From contig NC_088298.1 in NCBI RefSeq assembly GCF_032854445.1, positions 1,601,474 to 1,665,473 on the forward strand: a stretch of DNA of 64,000 nt, in the 5' to 3' direction. Origin of the DNA: Liolophura sinensis. Lineage: Eukaryota > Mollusca > Polyplacophora > Chitonida > Chitonidae. How positions within the stretch are numbered: position 1 is the first letter of the stretch; each line of letters opens with the position of its first letter. Below, one piece after another: positions 1 to 12,925 of the stretch. Under the pieces are notes generated by a model. The model was not told where the DNA came from. It made no database searches and worked only from the letters and a program-made list of their open reading frames with translations. The translations under genes and the position numbers were made by a program.

Positions 1-656
1 ATGGAAATCTCCTAGGTTAATAGTTCTTTAGTCGTTTAATCTGTTAATCCTCTGCTTCGGTCTTTCTACGAAAACATGCCACCTGTAAGGTGTATATCCT
101 CCAGCATGCTTTTCTGAAACCTCAATCACAAACCTCGTCACAACCTAAACGGATTATCAAAATGACAATTTTCAAGTTTCAGTACAACTATTCCTAACCA
201 ATATGCCACTGACGACCACTGGAACAAAATATGCTGATTAGAATCTTGTGACTTTAACCTCTGTTCCCACACAACATGAAATAGGAGCTCAATTCACCTC
301 GTAGAAATGAGGACTTTTCACCTATAACTATAAACTGGTTGAATCAAACTCCACACAAACTCTAACCCCTCTCTCTTCTGGACATGACATATCTGTGTCA
401 GACATACCTGCCAGGTAAAACACGCCGACGACAGGAGGTAATCAACACACCTGGGGAATGTACCTGCCCAAAAACAAGTCTACCTGACTGACTACCATTA
501 GACTACTGCATGACCCCGAAGCCTCGCACCAATGAACCTTCTAAATACATTAGTTGTTGTCTCTGCAGTTGTCTTCTCTTGTATGATGTGGCCATAATGC
601 ACACAACTACATACATTGTGAGAGACATCATGATGATGTATGGCCTGTAGCTGAAT

Positions 657-740
657 AGAGTGAGTGAGTGAGTGCATGGGGTTTAACGTCGTACTCAACA
701 ATTTTTCAGGCATATGACGATGATCGCTGAATAGACAGAC
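657..740 (-). mobile_element. SINE family 2 fragment (3' end)
   Basis: gtgagtgagtgcatggggtt + taacgtcgtactcaac is the reverse complement of the 3' end of the element at 22.35-22.79 kb (gagtacgacgttaaacccc + gcactcactcac). Confidence 0.75.
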
Positions 741-1240
741 TGTCAAATCCTCAAGCGTGTCACAGTCTTATCACAGACTAGTCTTGGGGCTTCGTCATAT
801 GGGAAATGATATCGAAATCTTCCAATTTTCGAGATATATCTTATCTGCTCTTGTGGCCGAAATATATGCAACTGTTAACAAGAATGAGCAGTTTGCTTCT
901 TCTCACATGATCAGTACATCCAATCAACAAGATATAGACATCTTTACTATTCCGAAACAAATCTGTGAGAGAAATGTAAGTTTTTACTTTCAGTACCACT
1001 ACCATCTGTCTTAAAAATTAGAAGTATGAAGGAAATCTTGTATAGAGCTCCGGTTAACAGCTAAGACTTTTCATTCTAGAACAAAAGAGTCATGTGACCA
1101 TTGATAATGATCACGATCATCTGGATTTCTATCCTAAATTCTAACGAATTTATGACTCAATACCAGTTTTGCATGACTAGAAGGGTTGTACTGAGACAAA
1201 ACTGACATGTATACTATAAATGGTCGTGAGTTAGCCCAGT

Positions 1241-1316
1241 CTCCTCCCACTATACATGCTGGACACTGTCGTATGAAGTCAAATATTCTTAAGTAGGGCG
1301 TAAAACACCTATCATA
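1241..1316 (+). mobile_element. SINE family 1 fragment (3' end)
   Basis: cctcccactatacatgctgg ... tcaaatattcttaag ... gggcgtaaaacacc is a diverged 3' part of the main SINE. Confidence 0.65.
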
Positions 1317-1617
1317 TATTAAACTGAATAAACTGACTGATTTGTAAATTTTCAGCTTTGCCCGATGTTCCGTCACTCAGAAACAGATCTTTGTCAAGCA
1401 CTGACGTACGGCCAAACGGATTGCACAGGAATATTTTGAAATTTTCTAACTGAGATGCTATGTTCTCCTTCAAACCTTCTTCAGGCCAGGGTAAAACATT
1501 AATCAACTAAATACATCAATGAAAGAAAAAACATGACGTATTGTAGAAGCTAACTGCACGAATATCTTAATACCAGAAATGAACAACAGCTGACACATTC
1601 CACAAAAAGTTGATGTC

Positions 1618-2584
1618 GTCATGAAGTGAGCGGTAGAATGTTAAACTACAGGGTGTCATGTCATGAAGTGAGCGGTAGAATGTTAAACTACAGGGTGTCA
1701 TGTCATGAAGTGAGCGGTAGAATGTTAAACTACAGGATGTCATGTCATGAAGTGAGCGGTAGAATGTTAAACTACAGGATGTCATGTCATGAAGTGAGCG
1801 GTAGAATGTTAAACTACAGGGTGTCATGTCATGAAGTGAGCGGTAGAATGTTAAACTACAGGGTGTCATGTCATGAAGTGAGCGGTAGAATGTTAAACTA
1901 CAGGGTGTCATGTCATGAAGTGAGCGGTAGAATGTTAAACTACAGGGTGTCATGTCATGAAGTGAGCGGTAGAATGTTAAACTACAGGGTGTCATGTCAT
2001 GAAGTGAGCGGTAGAATGTTAAACTACAGGGTGTCATGTCATGAAGTGAGCGGTAGAATGTTAAACTACAGGGTGTCATGTCATGAAGTGAGCGGTAGAA
2101 TGTTAAACTACAGGGTGTCATGTCATGAAGTGAGCGGTAGAATGTTAAACTACAGGGTGTCATGTCATGAAGTGAGCGGTAGAATGTTAAACTACAGGGT
2201 GTCATGTCATGAAGTGAGCGGTAGAATGTTAAACTACAGGGTGTCATGTCATGAAGTGAGCGGTAGAATGTTAAACTACAGGATGTCATGTCATGAAGTG
2301 AGCGGTAGAATGTTAAACTACAGGGTGTCATGTCATGAAGTGAGCGGTAGAATGTTAAACTACAGGGTGTCATGTCATGAAGTGAGCGGTAGAATGTTAA
2401 ACTACAGGGTGTCATGTCATGAAGTGAGCGGTAGAATGTTAAACTACAGGATGTCATGTCATGAAGTGAGCGGTAGAATGTTAAACTACAGGATGTCATG
2501 TCATGAAGTGAGCGGTAGAATGTTAAACTACAGGATGTCATGTCATGAAGTGAGCGGTAGAATGTTAAACTACAGGATGTCATA
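1618..2584. repeat. 42-bp minisatellite, 23 copies
   Basis: Unit begins atgaagtgagcggtagaatg. Units start exactly every 42 bp from 1621 to 2545, without a single indel. Variation is almost confined to one G/A site (caggG/Atgtcat). The period is a multiple of three with no stop, so both strands are open (332 and 374 codons including flanks). This is a consequence of the repeat and not evidence of a gene. Confidence 0.97.
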
Positions 2585-2827
2585 CAAATTTCCTGCTCGA
2601 CAGACCAACCGACCAACAGACTAATTAAGCCTATACAGCAGGTTGTGCAACTAAAATGTCGCACACCGCTGATCAGGAAAGAAGACTGCATGAAGATTTA
2701 CACTGGTACTTAATTTAAACACCCTTTATAAAATCCCACAAAGAGTAGGTATTATCCTCCAACCACGTTACTGGCAAACAGTAAATTCAGGCCCGGTTCA
2801 ACGGTCTAAATCAAAACACCATCAAAA

Positions 2828-3000
2828 ATTACTGTATTTCATCTAGTTTGGGGCGTAAAAATGCACTTCCAAAAGCAAAAAAAGGTGTCACAATGATGCT
2901 TTTTACACTTAATTTTCTGAAAAATTTCACAAAAACTGTTACACTGCATGAATCCATCAGAATCATGCAAGTCAAATGTGTCACTCCAAAAATAACAGTG
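2828..3000 (+). mobile_element. family C element, partial
   Basis: tgtatttcatctagtttggg, gcgtaaaaatgcacttccaa, then aaatttcacaaaaactgtta and tcaaatgtgtcact follow the same order as family C copies at 17.3, 23.3, 28.8 and 55.2 kb. Confidence 0.7.
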
Positions 3001-3559
3001 TATTAACAGTGTTTTAGACGACCGACAAGCCAATCATTTAGCCAAATCGTACTCCACACCTTAAACACCTTCTACAACATCAACTCACTCTCACTCCCGT
3101 TTGTCCACCTGGAATCAATGACAAGCTAAGCTAACGCAGCGCAGAGCCAACTAGCCACAGCACTTTTCCGTCCGCCACGAAACAACCTGCTGGTCCACTG
3201 GTGCACAAATGTAACAAACAGGCCAAACCCTTATCCAATCAATACACTGTATAACCTCACTGACAGACAGATAAAGCCCCATCCAGCAGATGAGCTACAG
3301 CCTCTCCAACCCTTTCAATTCCCACCCCACCCCCTCTTTTTTTTTTATAACCTACCTACACGTGTATTTCCCACTGTGATAAAGCAAACACAGAAGCTAT
3401 ATTGTATACGTGGTACTTCATGGCCAAACATATCACAAACCAATACATATTTTTGTTCTGCAGACCTTTTCTCCCCAATATTGGTTCTTGACAGCTATTT
3501 TGAGCTGCAGACTTAAAGGTGGAGAAAACATAAAAATAACATAAGGTTCAGATGAAAGG

Positions 3560-4140
3560 GTGTGAAAAGTTATTCCTAAATGTGGTCTTCAACATTTTTT
3601 CAGATTTTTCCTTAAGGAAAAATTAAAATAATTTTTGTATGGTGGGTATTTGGGACCACCTTTAAGTATTTATAGTCTTTGTTTAATATTTGTCATAAAT
3701 GAGGATGTAACACAGGTTTAATAAATATTTTTGCACTAGAATTTGTTCTTTTCAGCTAACAAATGTATTAAACCTCAATTTGGGATCATATTTGTATTTT
3801 TAATACGTTCATAAATATTTTCTTAATTTAGGTTAAATGCATATATTTCGATATAAACATCGAATTTACATTCAAATAAATTTATTAGACAAGCATCACA
3901 TCCTTATTTAGAACATTATTATGCAACAACAATAAATAAACGATAAAACGACACACAATAAAGGGTATTTGAAAATGTTTCTTTATGGTGGGTATTTGGG
4001 ACCACCTTTCGGTATTTATTGTCCCTGCACAATAACATTCTAAATAAGGATGTGATATATGTGTGATAAATTTATTTGACTGTAAATTTGTTGTTTATAT
4101 GCAAACAAATGTATTTCATCTGAATTATGATAATATTTAT
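3560..4140. repeat. duplicated AT-rich segment with hairpin motif and inverted arms
   Basis: tggtgggtatttgggaccac (a ggtgg...ccacc hairpin) occurs at about 3640 and 3986, each followed by ctttnngtatttat. In addition attcaaataaatttattaga ... cacatccttatttagaac near 3870-3925 is the inverted counterpart of tctaaataaggatgtgatat ... aaatttatttgact near 4032-4085. No coding potential. Confidence 0.7.
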
Positions 4141-4829
4141 AAATATATTAAAATATAAATATGATCAAAATCCAGCCCCACTTCCTTTTGGCATGTAACC
4201 CATGCATCACTGTGCTAAAATGTTCTAAATACTATCATTACCATATATAATATAATAATAATAGATATACCATATATATATAATAAGCTGCAGTTTTAAC
4301 TTTTTACCCATACCCATCCAGGAAGCGAGATGATAAACGCTGCAGCTGCAGGCTGACACATTCGTGCAGCCACCCTACAGGGATAAAGATCAATTTACTA
4401 CAATCAGGGACTGCTATCACGCCCTTAATTTACACCTAGTGTCCGGAATCTGGTAAAAAGAGCCCTTATTGCACCGTTATATTGTTTATAATCTAAACGG
4501 AGTGATCGAGATCTGCAGCCTGTGGCTCGGTGTATTACCCTGGTGCTCAGTTTAATGTGTGTCGACTTTCACAGGTCCGGTATCATACCAACAACTATCA
4601 ACACTCATGCTAGCAATAAAAGGGAGGACAGCCCCCCTGGGGAGGGGAAAAAATGGACAAGTGCTCCTAAATCATGCCCTCATCAATTTAAGCTTTACAC
4701 ATAAAACTATAATGTTTGCACTTCCTATAATCAGGGACTCTCTGCTATATATATAATGTGTTACTATGTGCGATAGGGTACACCTATATCCTAAATAAAC
4801 CACAGAAAGTTTGTTTTAAATACAGACAC

Positions 4830-7316
4830 CACCCAGCCTGTCTGATGTATGTACATGTGCTAAACCACCCAGTCTGTCTGATGTATGTACATGTGCTAAA
4901 CCTCCCAGCCTGTCTAATGTATGTACATGTGCTAAACCACCCAGTCTGTCTAATGTATGTACATGTGCTAAACCTCCCAGTCTGTCTGATGTATGTACAT
5001 GTGCTAAATCTCCCAGTCTGTCTGATGTATGTACATGTGCTAAACCACCCAACCTGCCTGATGTATGTACATGTACTAAACCTCCCAGTCTGTCTGATGT
5101 ATGTACATGTGCTAAACCTCCCAGCCTGTCTGATGTATGTACATGTGCTAAACCACCCAGCCTGCCTGATGTATGTACATGTGCTAAACCTCCCAGTCTA
5201 CCTGATGCATGTACATGTGCTAAACCACCCAGTCTGTCTGATGTATGTACATGTGCTAAACCACCCAGCCTGTCTGATGTATGTACATGTGCTAAACCAC
5301 CCAGTCTGTCTGATGTATGTACATGTGCTAAACCTCCCAGTCTACCTGATGCATGTACATGTGCTAAACCTCCCAGTCTGTCTGATGTATGTACATGTGC
5401 TAAACCTCCCAGTCTGTCTGATGTATGTACATGTGCTAAACCACCCAGCCTGTCTGATGTATGTACATGTGCTAAACCTCCCAGTCTGTCTGATGTATGT
5501 ACATGTGCTAAACCTCCCAGTCTACCTGATTTATGTACATGTGCTAAACCACCCAGTCTGTCTGATGTATGTACATGTGCTAAACCTCCCAGCCTGTCTG
5601 ATGTATGTACATGTGCTAAACCACCCAGTCTGTCTGATGTATGTACATGTGCTAAACCACCCAGTCTGTCTGATGTATGTACATGTGCTAAACCACCCAG
5701 TCTGTCTGATGTATGTACATGTGCTAAACCTCCCAGCCTGTCTGATGTATGTACATGTGCTAAACCACCCAGTCTGTCTGATGTATGTGCATGTGCTAAA
5801 CCACCCAGTCTGTCTGATGTATGTACATGTGCTAAACCTCCCAGCCTGTCTGATGTACGCACATGTGCTAAACCACCCAGTCTGTCTGATGTGCGTACAT
5901 GTGCTAAACCACCCAGCCTGCCTGAATGTATGTACATGTGCTAAACCACCCAGCCTGTCTGATGTACGCACATGTGCTAAACCACCCAGTCTGTCTGATG
6001 TACGCACATGTGCTAAACCACCCAGTCTGTCTGATGTATGTACATGTGCTAAACCACCCAGTCTGTCTGATGTACGCACATGTGCTAAACCACCCAGCCT
6101 GCATGATGTATGTAAATGTGCTAAACCTCCCAGTCTACCTGATGTACGTACATGTGCTAAACCACCCAGTCTGTCTGATGTATGTACATGTGCTAAACCA
6201 CCCAGCCTGTCTAATGTATGTACATGTGCTAAACAACCCAGCCTGTCTGATGTATGTAAATGTGCTAAACCTCCCAGTCTACCTGATGTACGTACATGTG
6301 CTAAACCACCCAGTCTGTCTGATGTATGTACATGTGCTAAACCTCCCAGCCTGTCTGATGTCCGTACATGTGCTAAACCACCCAGCCTGTCTGATGTACA
6401 TACATGTGCTAAACCTCCCAGCCTGTCTGATGTATGTACATGTGCTAAACCACACAGCCTGTTTGATGTATGTACATGTGCTAAACCACCCAGTCTACCT
6501 GATGTATGTACATGTGCTAAACCACCCAGTCTGTCTGATGTATGTACATGTGCTAAACCTCCCAGCCTGTCTGATGTCCGTACATGTGCTAAACCACCCA
6601 GCCTGTCTGATGTACATACATGTGCTAAACCTCCCAGCCTGTTTGATGTATGTACATGTGCTAAACCACCCAGCCTGTCTGATCTACGCACATGTGCTAA
6701 ACCACCCAGCCTGCCTGATGTATGTACATGTGCTAAACCTCCCAGTCTGCCTGATGTATGTACATGTGCTAAACCACCCAGCCTGTCTGATGTATGTACA
6801 TGTGCTAAACCACCCAGCCTGTCTGATGTATGTACATGTGCTAAACCACCCAGTCTGTCTGATGTATGTACATGTGCTAAACCTCCCAGCCTGTCTGATG
6901 TCCGTACATGTGCTAAACCACCCAGCCTGTCTGATGTACATACATGTGCTAAACCTCCCAGCCTGTTTGATGTATGTACATGTGCTAAACCACCCAGCCT
7001 GTCTGATGTACGCACATGTGCTAAACCTCCCAGTCTGTCTGATGTATGTACATGTGCTAAACCACCCAGCCTGTCTGATCTACGCACATGTGCTAAACCA
7101 CCCAGCCTGCCTGATGTACGTACATGTGCTAAACCACCCAGTCTACCTGATGTATGTACATGTGCTAAACCTCCCAGTCTGCCTGATGTATGTACATGTG
7201 CTAAACCACCCAGCCTGTCTGATGTATGTACATGTGCTAAACCTCCCAGTCTACCTGATGTATGTACATGTGCTAAACCACCCAGTCTACCTGATGTACG
7301 TACATGTGCTAAACCA
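4830..7316. repeat. 36-bp satellite-like array, about 69 copies
   Basis: Unit of the type ctgtctgatgtatgtacatg followed by tgctaaaccncccag. Copies differ at a few recurrent sites (cca/cct, cagc/cagt, tatg/cgca/ccgt). A single extra A in 'cctgaatgtatg' near 5924 shifts the phase halfway, so long pseudo-frames switch there. Blocks recur at multiples of the unit: the ccgtacatg variant followed by catacatg recurs near 6361, 6577 and 6901, spaced 216 and 324 bp. Open on both strands because the period is divisible by three. Confidence 0.97.
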
Positions 7317-8364
7317 GGCTGCAGTTCGGCCTTTAGTTCTCTCGAGTGACGACAGCTGCACATTTTCACACATGCACGTTAATACAAAAGCATGGCTCCA
7401 CCAGCATAGGCCAAAAAAATCCTTTCTTTTGTGTGAAAAACAACGCCTGCAGTTGGCAGAAAATTTGCAATACCGTGTAAAATGAGTTTAAAGTTATAAA
7501 ATTATGGGAGCGCCCAAACAGCTACTATTTAGCATCATTCAATAAGCAAAAATAATTGAAGAATGTCACATGGTAGAAGGACGGTGTCACATATATACAT
7601 ACTGCTCTATACACTACCAGCCTGATCCTCCCTGTAGAGCACTCGATCGCTCAACAAGCCCTGGAATGGGCTCTATGACTGCACATTTGGCCTTATCATA
7701 TTTCACACACTTCCCAACTCTGCCTGAACTAATATACCAAAACACAGCAACAACGACGACACAACAGCCTCTGTAGAAATGACACTCCACTAGAGCTCAA
7801 TCACAACCGACTGCATGGTGTCATCCCCACGCGCGATACTCTTGCCCCAATTGTGCCGATTTTCCCTGGCCCTGAGCTAATATACTCTACCGCTGATGTA
7901 CACATAAACACACCTTAATATACCTACTTACATATGTGACACAGTTAACTGCTCATGCGGAACTGAATGTCAAATACCAGTCTGGTATATATAGCCCCAC
8001 AGGGAGTCCTATTTCGTAATAACTTTGCAAACACCTGACACGTAGGCACATATCCCTCTTTGTTATCAATTCACGGCAAACTTCACTCCAGGTAAAGTCC
8101 ACCTGTATCACACATTCCTACCCAACGCTTTAATGGCTCATACTTATTTTTACCAACCACCTGACTGGCTTTGATAATATATCACATATAAATACTCCAA
8201 ACTTTACCCTCTTACTCTTCATGAATTCCTTGGGGTGTTTAAATTAACAGCTCATCTAATTTTAGGTTAGTCATGCAACTTTGTAGCAGTAAAAAACATA
8301 ATATTTAATCAAATATTTTTAACTTGAAATTAAACCACAGCAAAAAATGCCTCTGCAGATATAA
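7317..8364. other. no feature seen
   Basis: Unique-looking DNA between two arrays; only short frames without motif or splice logic. Confidence 0.5.
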
Positions 8365-9035
8365 CAGCTCCTCACTCTCACACTGATGTAACAGCTCCCT
8401 TACACTGATGTAACAGCTTCTCTCACACTGATGTAAATGCTCCTCTCACACTGATGTAATAGCTCCTCTCACAATGCAATAGCTTCTCTCAAACTGATGC
8501 AATAGCTTCTCTCAAACTGATGCAATAGCTTCTCTCAAACTGATGCAACAGCTCCTCTCACACTGATGTAACAGCTCCTCTCAGACTGATGCAACAGCTC
8601 CTCTCACACTGATGTAACAGCTTCTCTCACACTGATGTAACAGCTTCTCTCACACTGATGCAAGAGTTCCTCTCACACTGATCTCACACTGATGCAAGAG
8701 TTCCTCTCACACTGATCTCACACTGATGCAAGAGTTCCTCTCACACTGATGCACACTATAGCTGCTCTCACACTGATATAACAAACCCTCTCACGCTGAT
8801 GTAACAGCTCCTCTCACGCTGATGTAACAGCTCCTCTCAAACTTATGCAACAGCTCCTCTCATGCTGATGTAATAGCTCCTCTCACACTGATGTAATAGC
8901 TCCTCTCACACTGATGTAATAGCTCCTCTCACACTGATGTAATAGCTCCTCTCATGCTGATGTAATAACTCCTCTCACACAGATGTAATAGCTCCTCTCA
9001 CACTGATGTAATAGCTCCTCTCAAGCTGATGTAAA
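8365..9035. repeat. 23-bp minisatellite, about 28 diverged copies
   Basis: Unit tctcacactgatgtaacagc + tcc, with variants aatagctcc, gcaacagc and gcaagagttcc. A local insertion (actgatctcacactg) appears twice near 8680-8715. Period not divisible by three; no open frame. Confidence 0.93.
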
Positions 9036-9711
9036 ATACTAACCTCCTAACACACTAATGTGTTCACTTTAATGACTGGGATTATTACCCTCCACACATC
9101 GTAACAAGAGATACGAAAAACATGGAGTACCTGCAGCTCACCTGTAAAAGTTGTCATCAAATATAAATACCATGATGCATCTGCTTAACACATAAATCTT
9201 AACAAACAGTTAAAAGGTTGATAAACAAAGAAAAAAGTGTATAACTCAGCCACCAGGATACACTTTTAACCTTGAACAGAAAAAAAACTATACAATAAAG
9301 TGCAGCAATAATACGCACCATCACATATATACACAATGTGCATACCCATGCCAGGCTTAACACAAGTAGTCTGTCATCAGACACCTGATAACGATGTTAG
9401 AACGCACATGGAGACCTTGCAAGATAAAAATCCGAAGTTCTTATGCAGGTCATTGCAACATCTTGCCTGTAATACTTTATCATCGCAACATCAACTTGAA
9501 AACTTCATCATCACAATATCTTGCTTAAGCACAAAGAAATGAAGTATACATTTCCATGTCCTATATGTGTAGAAATGATAAATGATCTACTTAACAGAAA
9601 GTGAATGAAACCTGCCAAAAGCTGGCCAAAGTTGTTCAAAAATGTACTGGCCTTTAAGAATGATATTAACTTTACTTTGGACTAAAGTTTTAAGGTTTAT
9701 TTTATTCATTC

Positions 9712-9957
9712 ATCTGATTGGTGTTTTACGCCATACTCAAAAATATTTCACTCATACAATGGTAGACAGCATTATGGGGGGAGGAAACACCAAATACAGG
9801 AAACCATGATCATCAGCAGGTTGCTGGCAGACCTATCCACATACGGCTGCAGAGTAAGCCAGCATGAGCTGGACTGACACTCCCTGCGACTGCAATGATT
9901 GGAGGCTCCTGGGTCATTGTGCCGTGCTGGTGTGCCCCTTGGCCACAGAGGCCCCTA
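9712..9957 (-). mobile_element. SINE family 1, near full length
   Basis: On the minus strand: tRNA-like head (ggcctctgtggccaag), caatgacccaggagcct, ccagctcatgctggct, the middle part, and the tail gcgtaaaacaccaatca. Diverged, including the A-box region. Confidence 0.8.
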
Positions 9958-11269
9958 TTAAGACTTAAGTAGGGCATTACTTTTAATACAACACTGATCA
10001 ACTGACCCTAGATAAGACCACATGTTAACGTTTACTGTTCAGTGTTGACTACACCATGTACATGAATCAGGTCATTTAAACAAGAACAAAAAACAATCTG
10101 GTAGTTGCCTGAGCCGAGTCACACCTTGTACTATGTACAGTTAGACACGTCTTTATGTAGGCATCAATAGGCTAATTTCTGACAGCACAAAGAATGGGCC
10201 TACATTTCTTTATTACCCATCAAAATACCCGCAAAACATAATTTTCATGTAAAAAAGAAACATTATACACGTAGTCATGATGGAGGAAACAAAAATGAAG
10301 ACACTTACGGTAGAGATCCGTTTAATAAGCATTATAATACTGTGCTTTTGAAGTTTCATGACCTAAGTTTTGTTAAGGCACACACCATGTTGGCTGAACA
10401 TAGGCAAACAAAACTACTGACTTAAGCAACTGACTGAAGTTAAAAAATGGTGTGAAAACCACACGCTTAGTTTTAACATGCACCTCACATAAAAGCGAGT
10501 CCTGCGCCTGCTGTGACGATTACACAATTGGTGTCATGATGTCAGCACACTGATAATGCTAATGGACAGAAACTGACAAGATAAAAAATAGAACTAAAAC
10601 CCACTTGTGCATCAGAGTTTGATGACTCATAATTTGCCTGTCTATGGATCTTTATTAAAAGAACATCAAATGAAACTGAGTAATATCAACTGGTACCAAT
10701 TACGTAATGTCAAATTACAAGTACATGTACAAAAAAAAACTGTTTGTTTCGAGGCATCCAGTAAAAACAAATTTTACTTTATTTACTTTCTTTTAAGATG
10801 TTTAGTATTCTTTCAAAAGATCTGCTGGAAGGACGACGTCTTAACTGACAAAAATGTCATGTCTATTTTACTGTCCATGAACACATGATATAAATCACTG
10901 GCTTACTCATCATACCCACCTCTATCACGCACAAGAAAAAAACAAAAAAACAACCCACAAACTTGATAACAAAACTAATTAGGCTGTCTGATCATATCAC
11001 CTCATCTTCATTACATATCAAATTCAGACAGTACAAATAGTACAGGTAAACCTTTAATATATCAGTCCATATTCAAACTTGTAGCTATTTATGAGAAGTG
11101 TCTGGCTTGATAAATTTAGGATCATGTCATTTATGTTGCATATTTCAGTATGAATCTATGTAGGATGAATAACATGAAATACATTTTGCTATTATTAAGT
11201 CCAAAATGTGGTTTGTGTATCAGATTTAATGCTCACTGATATGAGACAAAACAGTAAAGACATAAAAGT

Positions 11270-11480
11270 TTGTCTATGTCTAATTTACTCATCTGGACTG
11301 ATTCTGACAGTTCTATTGTTATAAGAAAGGTGTACTTGTATTCAAGTTTATTTGAAAGTTAGGGAGATATCCAACCTGAAATTGTAAGCTTCAGCATCAA
11401 ATGTACTACTTTATGACATTCATTTGCCTCTAAATAAGCAATTGTCTGAGCAATGTTTAGATCATTTACCAAGGTCACAT
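11270..11480 (+). repeat. dispersed repeat family D, copy 1
   Basis: Shares a colinear series with 21910-22115: gattctgacagttctattg, gaaattgtaagcttcagca, tttatgacattcatttgc, tttagatcattta. Ends not definable; a weaker third copy lies near 57400-57460. Confidence 0.55.
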
Positions 11481-12439
11481 GATTGAAGGTAGTCCGTTTG
11501 TCAGTATGACTGCCCTGTGTGGCTGATTTTGTCTTATTATGCTATAAATATCTCAAAGAACTGATAACCCCTACCTAGCACATCTTACCTGTACATGCAC
11601 AACGGTCATAATCCAGGTACACGTACTTAAGACTAAGTACACTTCCACATAAACATGTGGTTATTATTTTAATACAACGCTGCACAAAATCTTCTAACTT
11701 TGATCTCATCACGGTAAACCATGAATGCTCTGAGCCAATTGTAAATCACTACATCGTGATCCAGAACCAATTGCTAGCTTTACATAAGCGTACACACGTA
11801 CAAACGTGTGAGGAATGTGACGCAAACTCTTCATCGCAAATCAAAAGGCACCGCTGGTCGTCAATAGCCGTTGTATATATATATATATATCCACATTTAC
11901 GAAGCACTGGAATAAATTCATCTATTAATATAGATGTTTGTCCTGTGTATCACGAGCCATGTTTATCTATTTTGGTTTTGATCTATGAATATGGCTTGTA
12001 GCATACAAACCATCCTGATATATTCACTTGTTTCCCTGCTCCATTTCAGCAAACTTAATGTAATGTTAAACACTAAACTGGTCTTTAACGAATCAAATTA
12101 AGACATCAAACCATAACGTCTTGCAATACACTTCTGAAAACAGAGTTACTTCTGTCTTTATCGAGGCCAGCATGATCAGCTAAACTATGGCATAGTAATT
12201 TGCCCAGGTTTGAAATTAAGGCACATCATGCATCCACTAATATGTTTTAAAATGTCATGTAGTTTCAGAAAACAGACAGAAATATAAACGGACCACTCGA
12301 AGCATTACTTCACACTTTCCTTTTTTTAATCTTAGGATTAAAAAACATGTCAAACTTTGATCATTTTAAAAAGCCACTCACAGCCTGAACTTAAATGAAG
12401 TTAATTACAGCAGTCAGATCAGAAGCCATGTTGGTGGCA

Positions 12440-12835
12440 TTAACCAACAGCAGTCTGAAGTGAAACAAACATAAGTCTTCAATGAAGCCAGCAGCTGAAA
12501 GAATTAGCCAACAGCAGTCTGAAGTGAAACAAACAGAAGTCTTCAATGAAGCCAGCAGCTGAAAGAATTAGCCAACAGCAGTCTGAAGTGAAACAAACAT
12601 AAGTCTTCAATGAAGCCAGCAGCTGAAAGAATTAGCCAACAGCAGTCTGAAGTGAAACAAACAGAAATCTTCAATGAAGCCAGCAGCTGAAAGAATTAGC
12701 CAACAGCAGTCTGAAGTGAAACAAACAGAAGTCTTCAATGAAGCCAGCAGCTGGAAGAATTAGCCAACAGCAGTCTGAAGTGAAACAAACAGAAGTCTTC
12801 AATGAAGCCAGCAGCTGGAAGAATTAGCCAACAGC
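12440..12835. repeat. 64-bp minisatellite, 6 copies
   Basis: Unit contains ttagccaacagcagtctgaa, gtgaaacaaacagaag and tcttcaatgaagccagcagc. Copies differ at cataag/cagaag/cagaaa and at gctgaaag/gctggaag, the latter shared by the last two copies. Confidence 0.93.
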
Positions 12836-12925
12836 AGCCAGAATAACGAAGCCAACCACAGCCAGAATAATGAAGCCAACCACAGCCAGAATAAGGAAGC
12901 CAACAGCAGGAAGAATTAGCCAACA
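12836..12925. repeat. short 24-bp repeat next to the 64-bp array
   Basis: About three copies of agccagaataangaagccaa directly follow the 64-bp array and share its aagccaaca/gcagc vocabulary. It looks like a secondary array born from the same sequence. Confidence 0.75.

Larger units (their letters stand above)
1..1617. other. no gene seen
   Basis: Contains only the two SINE fragments listed. A minus-strand frame at 1312-1506 is discussed among the rejected items. Confidence 0.5.
2585..4829. other. no gene seen
   Basis: AT-rich spacer holding the family C fragment, the duplicated hairpin segment and an AT microsatellite near 4236-4284. Confidence 0.55.
9036..12439. other. no gene seen
   Basis: Apart from the SINE at 9712, repeat D at 11270 and an AT run at 11874-11892, the DNA shows no coding signature on either strand. 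Confidence 0.5.

Noticed and set aside
1312-1506. Minus-strand frame containing GLKENIASQLENFKIFLCNP as a further exon
   Set aside because: Composition looks protein-like, but I found no convincing splice sites and no family resemblance.
1618-2584. CRISPR array
   Set aside because: Units are contiguous without unique spacers, and the genome is eukaryotic. The same holds for all other arrays here.
1567-2691. 374- and 332-codon frames on opposite strands as genes
   Set aside because: Both are readings of the 42-bp array; identical units at DNA level including silent sites argue against coding selection.
4758-7349. 863-codon open frame (PPSLSDVCTCAK repeats) as a protein gene
   Set aside because: It is the translation of the 36-bp array. 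The opposite strand is equally open, the frame changes at an inserted base, and there is no start context, splice signal or non-repeat domain.
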